Shown: positions 22,822 to 30,004 of the stretch, piece by piece | How the letters are laid out: the number at the start of each line of letters is the position of its first letter | How positions within the stretch are numbered: the stretch's first letter is position 1 | Source: Amycolatopsis circi | Lineage (GTDB): Bacteria > Actinomycetota > Actinomycetes > Mycobacteriales > Pseudonocardiaceae | Length of the DNA: 32,835 bases | Direction: 5' to 3' | Assembly: GCF_003385235.1 (NCBI RefSeq) | Contig: NZ_PQIA01000108.1 | Coordinates: 1-32,835, forward strand | Notes under the pieces: model-generated | The model's input: the letters and a program-made list of their open reading frames with translations, nothing else | The model's database searches: none | What the model was told of the DNA's origin: nothing | Translations under genes and position numbers: made by a program

Positions 22822-24603
22822 ATGACGACCCTGCCCGCACTCGCCATCGCCGTCCCGCTGCTGGCCGCCTGCCTGCTGCTCGGCCTCGGCGGCAAACTCC
22901 CCCGCGTCGTCGTCGACGTGACCGCCACGGTGACCGCGGCGGCGGTCTGCGTACTGTGCGTGGTCCTGTTGACCTCCGCCCACCACGACCGAGTGGTCAC
23001 CTGGCTCGGCAGACAGGGCCCGGAAGGCACGCGCTCGGTAGGCATCGTGCTCGTCGCGGACGGGTTGAACACGTCTTTCGCCGCGCTGGCCTCGTTTCTG
23101 ACCGTCTGTGCGCTGCTCTACAGCTGGCATTACTTCGAAGCCGTCGAAGCCCGCTATCACGCGATGATGCTGCTCTTTCTGACCGGAATGATCGGCTTTC
23201 TCTTCACCGGCGACCTGTTCACGCTGTTCGTATTCTTCGAGCTGATGAGCGGCGTCGCCTACGCCCTCACCGGATACCGCATCGAAGAGGCGGACTCGGT
23301 GCAGGGCGCGCTCAATTTCGGCGTGGTGAACTCCCTCGGCGCGTACTTCACGCTGATGGGCATCGGCCTGCTCTACGCTCGCGGCGGCCAGCTCGGCCTC
23401 GCGCAACTGGGAGTCGCGCTCGACGGACATCCGGCGGACGCGCTCGTCATCGCCGCGTTTGTCCTGGTGTGCACCGGATTGCTGGTGAAAGCCGCGACCG
23501 TGCCGTTCCACTTCTGGCTCGCCGACGCCCACGCCGTCGCTCCGACACCAGTGTGCGTGCTGTTTTCCGGCATCATGGTCGAACTCGGACTCTACGGCGT
23601 GCTCCGCGTCCGCACCACCGTTTTCGGCACCGTGCTCGACGACGCCACCGTCAGCCGGATCTTCCTCACCGCCGGGATCGCCAGCGCGGTGCTCGGTGCG
23701 GTGCTTTGCTTCACCCAGCGGCATCTCAAACGGTTGCTGGCCTACTCGACCATCGCCCACATCGGACTGTTCCTTTGTGGACTCGCGGCGACCGGCGGCG
23801 AGGCGACGGCGGCGTTCGTCCTCTCGGTGCTCGGGCACGCGGGAGCCAAGGGTGCGTTGTTCCTGCTGACCGGGGTGTTGAAGGACCGCTACGGCAGCGT
23901 CGACGAGGACGATCTCTTCGGCCGCGCAACACATTCCCGGACCGAAGCGGTGCTGTTCCTGGCAGCGGCGGCCGCACTCGCCGGGCTGCCGCCGTTCGGC
24001 CTCGCCCTGGGCAAAGACGCGGCCGAACACGCTGGTCCGGAGTGGCTGATGATCGTGTTCGCCGTGGTGTCCGCGATGACCGCCGCGGCCGTCCTGCGCG
24101 CCGGGCTGCGGGTCTACTTCGGACTCGGCCGGCCGCCCGACGACGATTCCTCCGACACGACGTCCGGCTCCGGCGAAGAGCCGGAGACCGACCGGCCGAT
24201 CGAGCGCACCCCGATACCCATGCTCGCCGCCATTTTCGTCCTGCTCGGTTTCGCGCTGGCCGTCGGGATCGTTCCGTGGCTGCGCGACGTCGCCGTTGAC
24301 GCCGGAGCACAAGCAGTCGACCGCGCGGGCTACCTCCACGACGTCCTGCCGACGCTGCCGCCGTCCCTCCCCTCAGCCGGGTCCGAACTGACCTGGACCG
24401 GGCCAGGCCTGCTGTCCGCCGGGGTAACCGCCCTGCTCACCCTCAGCGCCACGGCTCTCGCGCTGTGGTCGCGGCACCGAACCCCGAAACCCCTGCACGA
24501 AGCCCTGACCGTGCTGCATCGCGCACATTCCGGCCAGGTCGGCGATTACGTGGCCTGGCTGCTCGCAGGAGTCGCCGTCTTCGCCGGACTGGTCTGGCTG
24601 TGA
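22822..24603 (+). CDS. mrpD: Mrp-type antiporter subunit D (NuoN/NuoL-like)
   Basis: A 593-residue polytopic protein of the proton-translocating NuoL/M/N family. Conserved features are the acidic residue in FFELMSGVAYALTGY and the lysine motif LLVKAATVPFHFWLADAHAVAP, with the following helix break. Further lysine/histidine helices appear (FTQRHLKRLLAYSTIAHIG, HAGAKGALFLLTG). It is the only large subunit in the operon, so it must carry the proton path alone. A low-complexity acidic loop lies near residues 435-460 (DDDSSDTTSGSGEEPETD). The length is somewhat greater than that of common MrpD. Confidence 0.93.
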   Translation: MTTLPALAIAVPLLAACLLLGLGGKLPRVVVDVTATVTAAAVCVLCVVLLTSAHHDRVVTWLGRQGPEGTRSVGIVLVADGLNTSFAALASFLTVCALLYSWHYFEAVEARYHAMMLLFLTGMIGFLFTGDLFTLFVFFELMSGVAYALTGYRIEEADSVQGALNFGVVNSLGAYFTLMGIGLLYARGGQLGLAQLGVALDGHPADALVIAAFVLVCTGLLVKAATVPFHFWLADAHAVAPTPVCVLFSGIMVELGLYGVLRVRTTVFGTVLDDATVSRIFLTAGIASAVLGAVLCFTQRHLKRLLAYSTIAHIGLFLCGLAATGGEATAAFVLSVLGHAGAKGALFLLTGVLKDRYGSVDEDDLFGRATHSRTEAVLFLAAAAALAGLPPFGLALGKDAAEHAGPEWLMIVFAVVSAMTAAAVLRAGLRVYFGLGRPPDDDSSDTTSGSGEEPETDRPIERTPIPMLAAIFVLLGFALAVGIVPWLRDVAVDAGAQAVDRAGYLHDVLPTLPPSLPSAGSELTWTGPGLLSAGVTALLTLSATALALWSRHRTPKPLHEALTVLHRAHSGQVGDYVAWLLAGVAVFAGLVWL

Positions 24604-24674
24604 CCTCGCGTTTACCCGCCGGTCGGCCGGGTTACCCGGACAGCGGTCCGTGACGCCGACTGTGAGGAGTTGCC

Positions 24675-25112
24675 GTGCCCGCCAGCACCGCCGACGGCCC
24701 GAAACTGCTGCCCGAAACCGAAGAGCTGGCCACCGGCAAGAACTTCGCCGCGGTCACCACGGTGCTGCCGAGCGGCCGGCTGCAGACGCAGATGATCTGG
24801 GTGCACGTCGAGAACGGCAAGATCGTGCTCAACACCGAGACTCACCGGGCCAAGTACCAGAACGTCTCCCGCGACGACCGGATCACCGTCCTCATCCGCG
24901 ACGAGCAGGACCCTTACCGCTACGCGGAGGTCCGCGGCCGCGTGACCGGCATCGAGACCGGCGAACGGGCCCGGCTGCAGGTCGACGAACTCGCCCGCAA
25001 GTACACCGGCGGCGACTACCCGCCGGAGGCGATCAAATCCGAGCGTGTCATCCTCCGGGTGACCCCGGAGCGGCAGACGTTCATCGACCAGAAGAAGGGC
25101 GTCGCCGACTGA
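24675..25112 (+). CDS. PPOX-class F420- or FMN-dependent protein
   Basis: A 145-residue split-barrel protein of the pyridoxamine 5'-phosphate oxidase-like class (FAAVTTVLPSGRLQTQMIWV, LNTETHRAKYQNVSRDDRITVLI, YRYAEVRGRVTGIE, RVILRVTPER). The RAKYQN segment and small size fit the actinobacterial F420-binding group, but the cofactor cannot be proved from sequence. GTG 24675 follows GAGGAG with normal spacing. Two inverted TTACCC/GGGTTA motifs lie in the 71 bases upstream; GTTT-N15-GGGTTA at 24610-24634 is a poor SigB-like match. Confidence 0.88.
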   Translation: MPASTADGPKLLPETEELATGKNFAAVTTVLPSGRLQTQMIWVHVENGKIVLNTETHRAKYQNVSRDDRITVLIRDEQDPYRYAEVRGRVTGIETGERARLQVDELARKYTGGDYPPEAIKSERVILRVTPERQTFIDQKKGVAD

Positions 25113-25127
25113 CGCCCTCCGCCCGGC

Positions 25128-25319
25128 TCACGAATGCGGGTCGATGTCCTCGCCGAGCAACCGATGGACCGCGTCCACGTTCTCGTACCGCTGCTCGGGC
25201 AACTTGCCGAGATGGCCGATCACGTCGTCGCCAGCCCCCTTCGCGGCCGCCCGGCGGAGGAGTTCGGCGCGTTCGCACGGGTACTCGACTTCCGTCAAAT
25301 ATTCCCGGACGTCAGACAT
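25128..25319 (-). CDS. DUF2795 domain protein
   Basis: A 63-residue soluble protein, VREYLTEVEYPCERAELLRR and LGKLPEQRYENVDAVHRLLGE being characteristic of DUF2795, a small helical domain common in actinomycetes with unknown function. The ATG at 25319 follows AAGGAG at ideal spacing. It is convergent with the PPOX gene, 15 bases away, and divergent from the VOC gene. A SigB-type promoter candidate lies upstream. Confidence 0.88.
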   Translation of the reverse strand: MSDVREYLTEVEYPCERAELLRRAAAKGAGDDVIGHLGKLPEQRYENVDAVHRLLGEDIDPHS

Positions 25320-25349
25320 GGCGCTCCTTTCCTCGCGTTCCTCCTCCGC

Positions 25350-25375
25350 ATACCCGCCCCGGCCGGGATCAATGC
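25350..25375 (-). promoter_or_regulatory. SigB/SigF-like promoter candidate for the DUF2795 gene
   Basis: On the minus strand GCAT, 16 bases, then GGGTAT. The -10 is a perfect match; the -35 meets only the loose GNNT form. Confidence 0.3.
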
Positions 25376-25391
25376 GAGCTACGCTCGATTC

Positions 25392-25751
25392 GTGAACGAC
25401 TCCCCGAACCCGGCGAAAATCGGAAACGTGCTGCACCCGGTCGCCGACGTCAGCTCAGCCGTGCAGTTCTACGCCGCGACCTTCGGCCTGCCGACGAAAT
25501 TCGTCGACGGAGACCGTTACGCCGCCCTCGACGCGGGCGGCACGACACTCGCCCTCGTCGGCCCGGAGGAGGACGTCACCGACGGCGTGCCCGCCGCGTC
25601 GTTCAAAGTGCCCGACGTCGCCGCTGCGCTGGCCGCGTTGGTGGCTGGCGGCGGAACCGTTGTGCGGCAACCGGAACACGGACCGCACGAGGTACGAGCG
25701 GTCGCACGCGACCCTTGGGGCAACACGATCGTCGTTTACGGACCGCAGTAA
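25392..25751 (+). CDS. VOC superfamily (glyoxalase-like) protein
   Basis: A 119-residue single-domain protein with the vicinal oxygen chelate fold (VLHPVADVSSAVQFYAATFG, ALDAGGTTLALVG, ASFKVPDVAAALAALVAGG, AVARDPWGNTIVVYGP). Potential metal ligands are H15 and the late acidic/aromatic positions. Members are dioxygenases, glyoxalases or antibiotic-binding proteins; no specific activity is assigned. Its start is GTG at 25392. The 3' part was duplicated in tandem with the end of the convergent acyl-CoA ligase gene; a second copy of its last 35 codons lies at 25931-26036. Confidence 0.87.
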   Translation: MNDSPNPAKIGNVLHPVADVSSAVQFYAATFGLPTKFVDGDRYAALDAGGTTLALVGPEEDVTDGVPAASFKVPDVAAALAALVAGGGTVVRQPEHGPHEVRAVARDPWGNTIVVYGPQ

Positions 25752-25797
25752 CGCCAACGGATCGAGCCGCACCGGAACCCCCGCTGCGGCTCACCCC

Positions 25798-25920
25798 CTA
25801 ACGCGGCTTCCTCCGCACATGGTCCGCAATCGCCGCATCGTCGCCCACGCTATACATCTGATCGATCAACCCCGCGAACGAACCCACCACCACACGCTTC
25901 ACCTTCCCGTTCGCCGTCCG
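25798..25920 (-). pseudogene. 3' remnant of the acyl-CoA ligase gene (copy A)
   Basis: On the minus strand this encodes RTANGKVKRVVVGSFAGLID, then QMYSVGDDAAIADHVRRKPR and TAG, against KRAVVVGSFAGLIDEMYG in the intact gene. The reading frame is kept despite one lost codon. It has no start or 5' part. Confidence 0.85.
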
Positions 25921-25930
25921 CACTGGTGAA

Positions 25931-26036
25931 TGGCGGCGGAACCGTTGTGCGGCAACCGGAACAAGGACCGCACGAGGTACGAGCGGTCGCACGCGACCCT
26001 TGGGGCAACACGATCGTCGTTTACGGACCGCAGTAA
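25931..26036 (+). pseudogene. 3' remnant of the VOC gene (copy B)
   Basis: This encodes the last 35 codons of the VOC protein including its TAA (HEVRAVARDPWGNTIVVYGP), nearly unchanged. It has no start codon or upstream part, so it is a by-product of the tandem duplication. Confidence 0.85.
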
Positions 26037-26082
26037 CGCCAACGGGTCGAGCCGCACCGGAACCCGGTTGCGGCTCACTCCC

Positions 26083-27882
26083 CTAACGCGACCTCCTCCG
26101 CACATGGTCCGCGATCGCCGCATCGTCGCCCACGCCATACATCTCATCGATCAACCCCGCGAACGACCCCACCACCACCGCACGCTTCACCTTCCCGTTC
26201 GCCGTCCGCTCGCCGCGCGAAGCCTCCAACGCGCGCGGCAGCACCCGGAAATCCTTCAGCTGCTCCACCCGCGCGAGGTCCGCGTTCACCCGGTCCAGCT
26301 CGGCCCGCAGCTGCCCGGCCGACTCCGTACCCGCGGCCGCGCTCGGTTCGATCAGGACCGTCAGGTACTTCCGGCCATCGCCGACCACGATGGCTTCCTC
26401 GATCAGCGAACTCTCCTTCAACCGGATTTCGATCGGCTGCGGATCGACGGTCTTGCCGCCCCGGGTGATGATCACGTCCTTCTTCCGGCCGATCAGCCGA
26501 ATGTCCCCGTCGGGCGTGCGCTCCATCAGGTCGCCGGTGCGGAACCAGCCGTCCTCGAAGACCGCTTCGGTTTCCGCGGGATTCCGCCAGTACCCGCTGA
26601 ACAGCAACGGCGCACGGAGCAGCATCTCCCGGTCGTCGGCAAGCTTCACCTGAAAACGCGGGTCCGGGAACTCCCGGCCGATCCGCCCGGGACGAGGGAA
26701 CGGCTGCCCGAACTGCCCGATGGGACACCCGCCAGTCTCAGTGAGCCCGTAGTTCTCGCGAAGGTCGAGCCCCCAGATCTGCCACAGCGCCACGACACTC
26801 TCCGGCATGGCAGCCGAAGCCGTCCACGCGACGCGCAGCCGATCCATCCCGAGACTCACCCGCAGCGGTACGAAAACTCCGCGAACCGCAGCGGCGTAAG
26901 CGATTCTCAGCAGCACCGACGCACGACGGCCGGACCAGCGCCGCTCGGCCATCCGGCGACCGACACGCATCGCGACCTGGTAGGCGAAGCGCCGGATTCC
27001 CGTCCGAGATTCGGCGAGTGCGATCAGCTCGGCGGCGAGCTTCTCGTAGAAACGAGGCGGCCACAGCACCACCGTCGGCCGTACCGTGCGCAGCACCTCG
27101 CCGTATTCCTCGATGGGGCAAAAGGTTACGACCAGCCGAGTGTGCAGCGGGGTGAAAACGAGCAACACCGCCGGTGCGACGTGTGCCAGCGGGAGGAATC
27201 CGACCACGTCGTGCCGCGTGGTCCGGCTCTCCGGATACAAGCCGACGACGCTTTGGATCGCGTGCTGGAGCGTGCGGTGCGAATGCGTCACGCCCTTGGG
27301 CGCCCCGGTAGAACCGGAGGTGTAGAAGAGGACGGCCGGGTCGTCGAGCGCGGTGGCGGCGATCAGCTCGGCCAGAGAATCCGGTTCTCCGGCCGAACGC
27401 AGGTCGTCCCACGCCACGCCGGCGATCCCTTCCGGCAGCTCCGGCGGCGCGGCGTCGATTCCGGCGACGAGCCGCAGGTCCGGGGTGTTCGCGGCGATCT
27501 TCGCGACCTTGGCGAGTTCCGTGTCCGACTCGCCGAGGAACGCGACCGCCTCGCTGTGCACGAGGACCTGTTCGATCTCGGCGGGCGAGTTGGTCGGATA
27601 CACGCCGATCACGACCCCGCCGACGCTCTGCACCGCCAGCGCGGCGAACACCCATTCCGGACGCGCGCTGCTCATCACCGCGACCCGATCACCGTGCCGG
27701 ACCCCGTGCGCGACCAGGCCGAGCGCCAGTTCGCGCACCCGGTCCAGGTACCTCCGCCAGGTGATCACCCGCACGGCCCCGCCCCGCGAATACCGCAGCG
27801 CGACGGCGTCGGGTTCGCGGCGAGCGCGGTCGAGCAGCAAACCCGGCAGCGTCCGCTCCGGTTCGAACTCGGTCAGCTCCAT
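26083..27882 (-). CDS. AMP-dependent acyl-CoA synthetase (long-chain FadD-like)
   Basis: A 599-residue adenylate-forming enzyme that activates a carboxylic acid with ATP and CoA. The P-loop-like A3 motif is LFYTSGSTGAPKGVTHSH; further motifs are ENYGLTETGGCP, DGWFRTGDLMERTPDGDIRLIGRKKDVIITRGGK (landmarks TGDL and GRKKD), and the C-terminal catalytic lysine in RTANGKVKRA. The length and the FAA1-like architecture fit the long-chain branch; the true substrate may be a ring-cleavage acid of this cluster. It is the last gene of the LLM-crotonase-flavin reductase operon, 43 bases behind the flavin reductase. The ATG at 27882 follows GAGAGG. Its last 40 codons exist twice because of the tandem duplication. 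Confidence 0.93.
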   Translation of the reverse strand: MELTEFEPERTLPGLLLDRARREPDAVALRYSRGGAVRVITWRRYLDRVRELALGLVAHGVRHGDRVAVMSSARPEWVFAALAVQSVGGVVIGVYPTNSPAEIEQVLVHSEAVAFLGESDTELAKVAKIAANTPDLRLVAGIDAAPPELPEGIAGVAWDDLRSAGEPDSLAELIAATALDDPAVLFYTSGSTGAPKGVTHSHRTLQHAIQSVVGLYPESRTTRHDVVGFLPLAHVAPAVLLVFTPLHTRLVVTFCPIEEYGEVLRTVRPTVVLWPPRFYEKLAAELIALAESRTGIRRFAYQVAMRVGRRMAERRWSGRRASVLLRIAYAAAVRGVFVPLRVSLGMDRLRVAWTASAAMPESVVALWQIWGLDLRENYGLTETGGCPIGQFGQPFPRPGRIGREFPDPRFQVKLADDREMLLRAPLLFSGYWRNPAETEAVFEDGWFRTGDLMERTPDGDIRLIGRKKDVIITRGGKTVDPQPIEIRLKESSLIEEAIVVGDGRKYLTVLIEPSAAAGTESAGQLRAELDRVNADLARVEQLKDFRVLPRALEASRGERTANGKVKRAVVVGSFAGLIDEMYGVGDDAAIADHVRRRSR

Positions 27883-27925
27883 GACCCGGCCTCTCTTCCC
27901 GTGGCGAGCCTAAATCCGGCGGCGC

Positions 27926-28426
27926 TCACGCGGCACGCTCGCCGAGGTGGAGGAAGTCACCCCGGTACCACGTCACCGGTTTGCCGTCGCCGGTCCGCGC
28001 CTCGCGCACCCGGCCGATGAGGATCACGTGATCCCCGCCCGGCACGGCTTGCTCCAGTTCACAGTGGAGGACGGCCGCCGCGTCCGGCAGGAGCGGATGG
28101 CCCTGCTCGTCGAACTCGAAGCTCCCGTACGCGAACTTGTTCTCGCCTTTCGTCGCGAACCTCGTCGCCAGCTCGGCGTGGGACGGAGTCACGACGTTCA
28201 CGACGAACCGTTCGGCCGCCAGGAAAACCGGAAAACATGTCGCGCCCCGGTCAAGGCACACGAGCACCAGCGGCGGATCGAGCGACAGCGACGCGAAGGA
28301 ACTCGCGGTGAATCCGTGCAGCGTCCCGTCCTCGCCCCGGGTCGTCACGATCGTGACGCCGGACGGGAAACGGGACAGCGCCGAACGGAAAACGGCCGGA
28401 TCCAAGTCGTGCGATACGTCAGCCAT
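27926..28426 (-). CDS. Flavin reductase domain protein
   Basis: A 166-residue FMN-binding split-barrel reductase (FRSALSRFPSGVTIVTTRG, HGFTASSFASLSLDPPLVLVCL, ERFVVNVVTPSHAELATRFA, GGDHVILIGRV). Such proteins make reduced flavin for two-component monooxygenases. The LLM-class oxidoreductase in the same operon is the obvious partner. Its start overlaps the upstream crotonase gene by 8 bases, so translation is probably coupled. Confidence 0.93.
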   Translation of the reverse strand: MADVSHDLDPAVFRSALSRFPSGVTIVTTRGEDGTLHGFTASSFASLSLDPPLVLVCLDRGATCFPVFLAAERFVVNVVTPSHAELATRFATKGENKFAYGSFEFDEQGHPLLPDAAAVLHCELEQAVPGGDHVILIGRVREARTGDGKPVTWYRGDFLHLGERAA

Positions 28427-29186
28427 TCCATGCCTCCCGGGCAGTTCGTGCGGCAGGGTCGGTGAAAACCGTTCGCGCGTCGGCGGCCGTGACCTGCAAC
28501 TGTTTCTCGTCCGGCCAGCCAGCGGTTTCCTGGAGCAGCGCCAACTTCAAGGCCGCGAATACCGCTGGCGGTTTCCCCGCCGCCGCGCGCGCCTGCGCCG
28601 ACGCGACCTCCAGCAACTCCCCCGGCTCAACCACTTCGTCGACAATGCCCAACGTTTTGGCCTCGACCGCGTCGACGGATTCTCCGCCCAGCAACAACCG
28701 CCGGGCACCACGATCGCCCAAAACCTCGCGCACCCGCGCAATCCCTTTCACCGCAGGCAACATGCCGTGGTCGATCTCAGGGAAAACGAACCGCGCCTGC
28801 GACGACGCGTATACGGAATCGGAGAACAGCGCCATTTCGATCCCGCCGCCGACGCACCAGCCATTCACCGCGCATACCAGCGGCCGGGGAAACTTTTCCA
28901 GTGCGCAAAGCAGCGCGTGAAAGGACGTCATCCGCTCGACCATCGAGTCGGCGTCGTAGCCGACCGCTTCCTTGAGGTCGCCGCCGGCACAGAAAAACCG
29001 GTCGCCCGCGCCGGTCAGCACGACAGCGGGAGCGTCCGGACCGCTGGCGAGGTCTTCCAGGGTCGTGGTCAACCGGCGAATGAGCGAGTTGCTGAGCGCG
29101 TTCGCGGGCGGGTGGCTCACGGTCAAGACCACCACGCCGTCCGCCTCTTCGGATATCTGGACCGCGCTGAGCGAAGCAGTGGTCAT
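28419..29186 (-). CDS. Enoyl-CoA hydratase/isomerase family protein (crotonase 1)
   Basis: A 255-residue crotonase-fold protein. The oxyanion-hole segments are FFCAGGDLKEAVG and NGWCVGGGIEMALFSD; the catalytic acidic region reads FVFPEIDHGMLPAVKG, keeping the glutamate of PEI. This fits a hydratase or isomerase of CoA thioesters. The gene lies 11 bases after crotonase 2, with a GGAGG ribosome site before ATG 29186. A step in beta-oxidation-like breakdown is inferred from the neighbouring ligase. Confidence 0.92.
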   Translation of the reverse strand: MTTASLSAVQISEEADGVVVLTVSHPPANALSNSLIRRLTTTLEDLASGPDAPAVVLTGAGDRFFCAGGDLKEAVGYDADSMVERMTSFHALLCALEKFPRPLVCAVNGWCVGGGIEMALFSDSVYASSQARFVFPEIDHGMLPAVKGIARVREVLGDRGARRLLLGGESVDAVEAKTLGIVDEVVEPGELLEVASAQARAAAGKPPAVFAALKLALLQETAGWPDEKQLQVTAADARTVFTDPAARTAREAWNG

Positions 29187-29197
29187 GTCGCCTCCGC

Positions 29198-30004
29198 TCA
29201 GTTCGCCGATACGGCGGAAGGGAAGACCGGCGGACGCTTCTCCCGGAACGCTTGACGCGCTTCGCGATAATCAGCTCCGGCGAAGTCGAGGATCTCGAGC
29301 GCACCCGCCAATTCGTGCTGCGGCAACGCATTCGTGAGCCACATGTTGAGCGCGCGTTTCGTGAACCGGAGCGCCTGCTGCGAGCCTTGCGCGAGCTGAG
29401 TCGCGACTTCCAAGGCACGCGGCAGCACCTGGTCGCGAGGAACAGCCAGGCTCACGAGCCCGATCCGCTCCGCCTCGGCCCCGGTCAGTTTCTCCGACGT
29501 CAGCACGTAATACTTCGTCTTGGCCATCCCGACCAGCAGCGGCCAGATCAACGCGGCATGGTCGCCCGCGGTCACGCCGACCTTCGTGTGGCCTTCGATC
29601 AACACCGCGTCTTCGGCGGCGATGCTGATGTCGGCGAGCAACGCCGTCGACAGGCCGTAACCGACGGCAGGCCCGTTGATCGCGGAAATGATCGGCTTTT
29701 CGATCCGCAGCACCGTCGAAATCCGCCGACGCTCAGACTCCAGCATCGCGAGCGCCGCTTCCGGCGTCGGGTCGGGTTCGCGGACGTCCATCCCGGTGCA
29801 GAACGCGTCTCCGGCTCCGGTCACCACGACGACACGTGTCTCGTCGTCGCGCTCGACGTCGGCCCAGATCTCGCTCAGCTCTTCGAACATCGGCATCAGC
29901 AGCGCGTTGTACCGCTCGGGCCGGTTGATGGTGATCAACAGGACGCCGTCGGCCGGACGTTCGACGAGAACATTTCCGGTGCCGTGCTGGTAAAGCTCGC
30001 TCAT
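29198..30004 (-). CDS. Enoyl-CoA hydratase/isomerase family protein (crotonase 2)
   Basis: A 268-residue crotonase-fold protein. The first oxyanion-hole segment is DAFCTGMDVREP and the second NGPAVGYGLSTALLADISIA. In place of the PEI..G catalytic stretch it has IEGHTKVGVTAGDHAALIWP, a variant found in a separate branch of the superfamily in which the common glutamates are not conserved. It may therefore catalyse a different reaction, for example C-C hydrolysis or another CoA-ester step. The ATG overlaps the LLM gene stop (ATGA at 30001-30004). Confidence 0.9.
   Translation of the reverse strand: MSELYQHGTGNVLVERPADGVLLITINRPERYNALLMPMFEELSEIWADVERDDETRVVVVTGAGDAFCTGMDVREPDPTPEAALAMLESERRRISTVLRIEKPIISAINGPAVGYGLSTALLADISIAAEDAVLIEGHTKVGVTAGDHAALIWPLLVGMAKTKYYVLTSEKLTGAEAERIGLVSLAVPRDQVLPRALEVATQLAQGSQQALRFTKRALNMWLTNALPQHELAGALEILDFAGADYREARQAFREKRPPVFPSAVSAN

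Larger units (their letters stand above)
25639..26208. repeat. Tandem duplication of a convergent gene junction (2 x about 285 bp)
   Basis: Copy A (25639-25923) and copy B (25924-26208) are about 90% alike at a constant offset of 285 bases, with one 3-base difference near 25888. Each copy holds the last third of the VOC gene, the gap between the genes, and the last 40 codons of the acyl-CoA ligase gene. The true VOC end is in A and the true ligase end in B. The 331 bases between the two intact genes (25752-26082) therefore consist of gene remnants. Confidence 0.9.

Noticed and set aside
16014..23000. Long open frames opposite selB, the formate dehydrogenase and the antiporter genes
   Set aside because: They show the arginine/alanine/proline-rich composition of shadow frames in high-GC DNA, have no family resemblance, and oppose clearly coding genes.
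24610..24634. SigB-type promoter for the PPOX gene
   Set aside because: The -10 reads GGGTTA rather than GGGTA and the spacer is 15 bases; the match is too weak to list as a feature.
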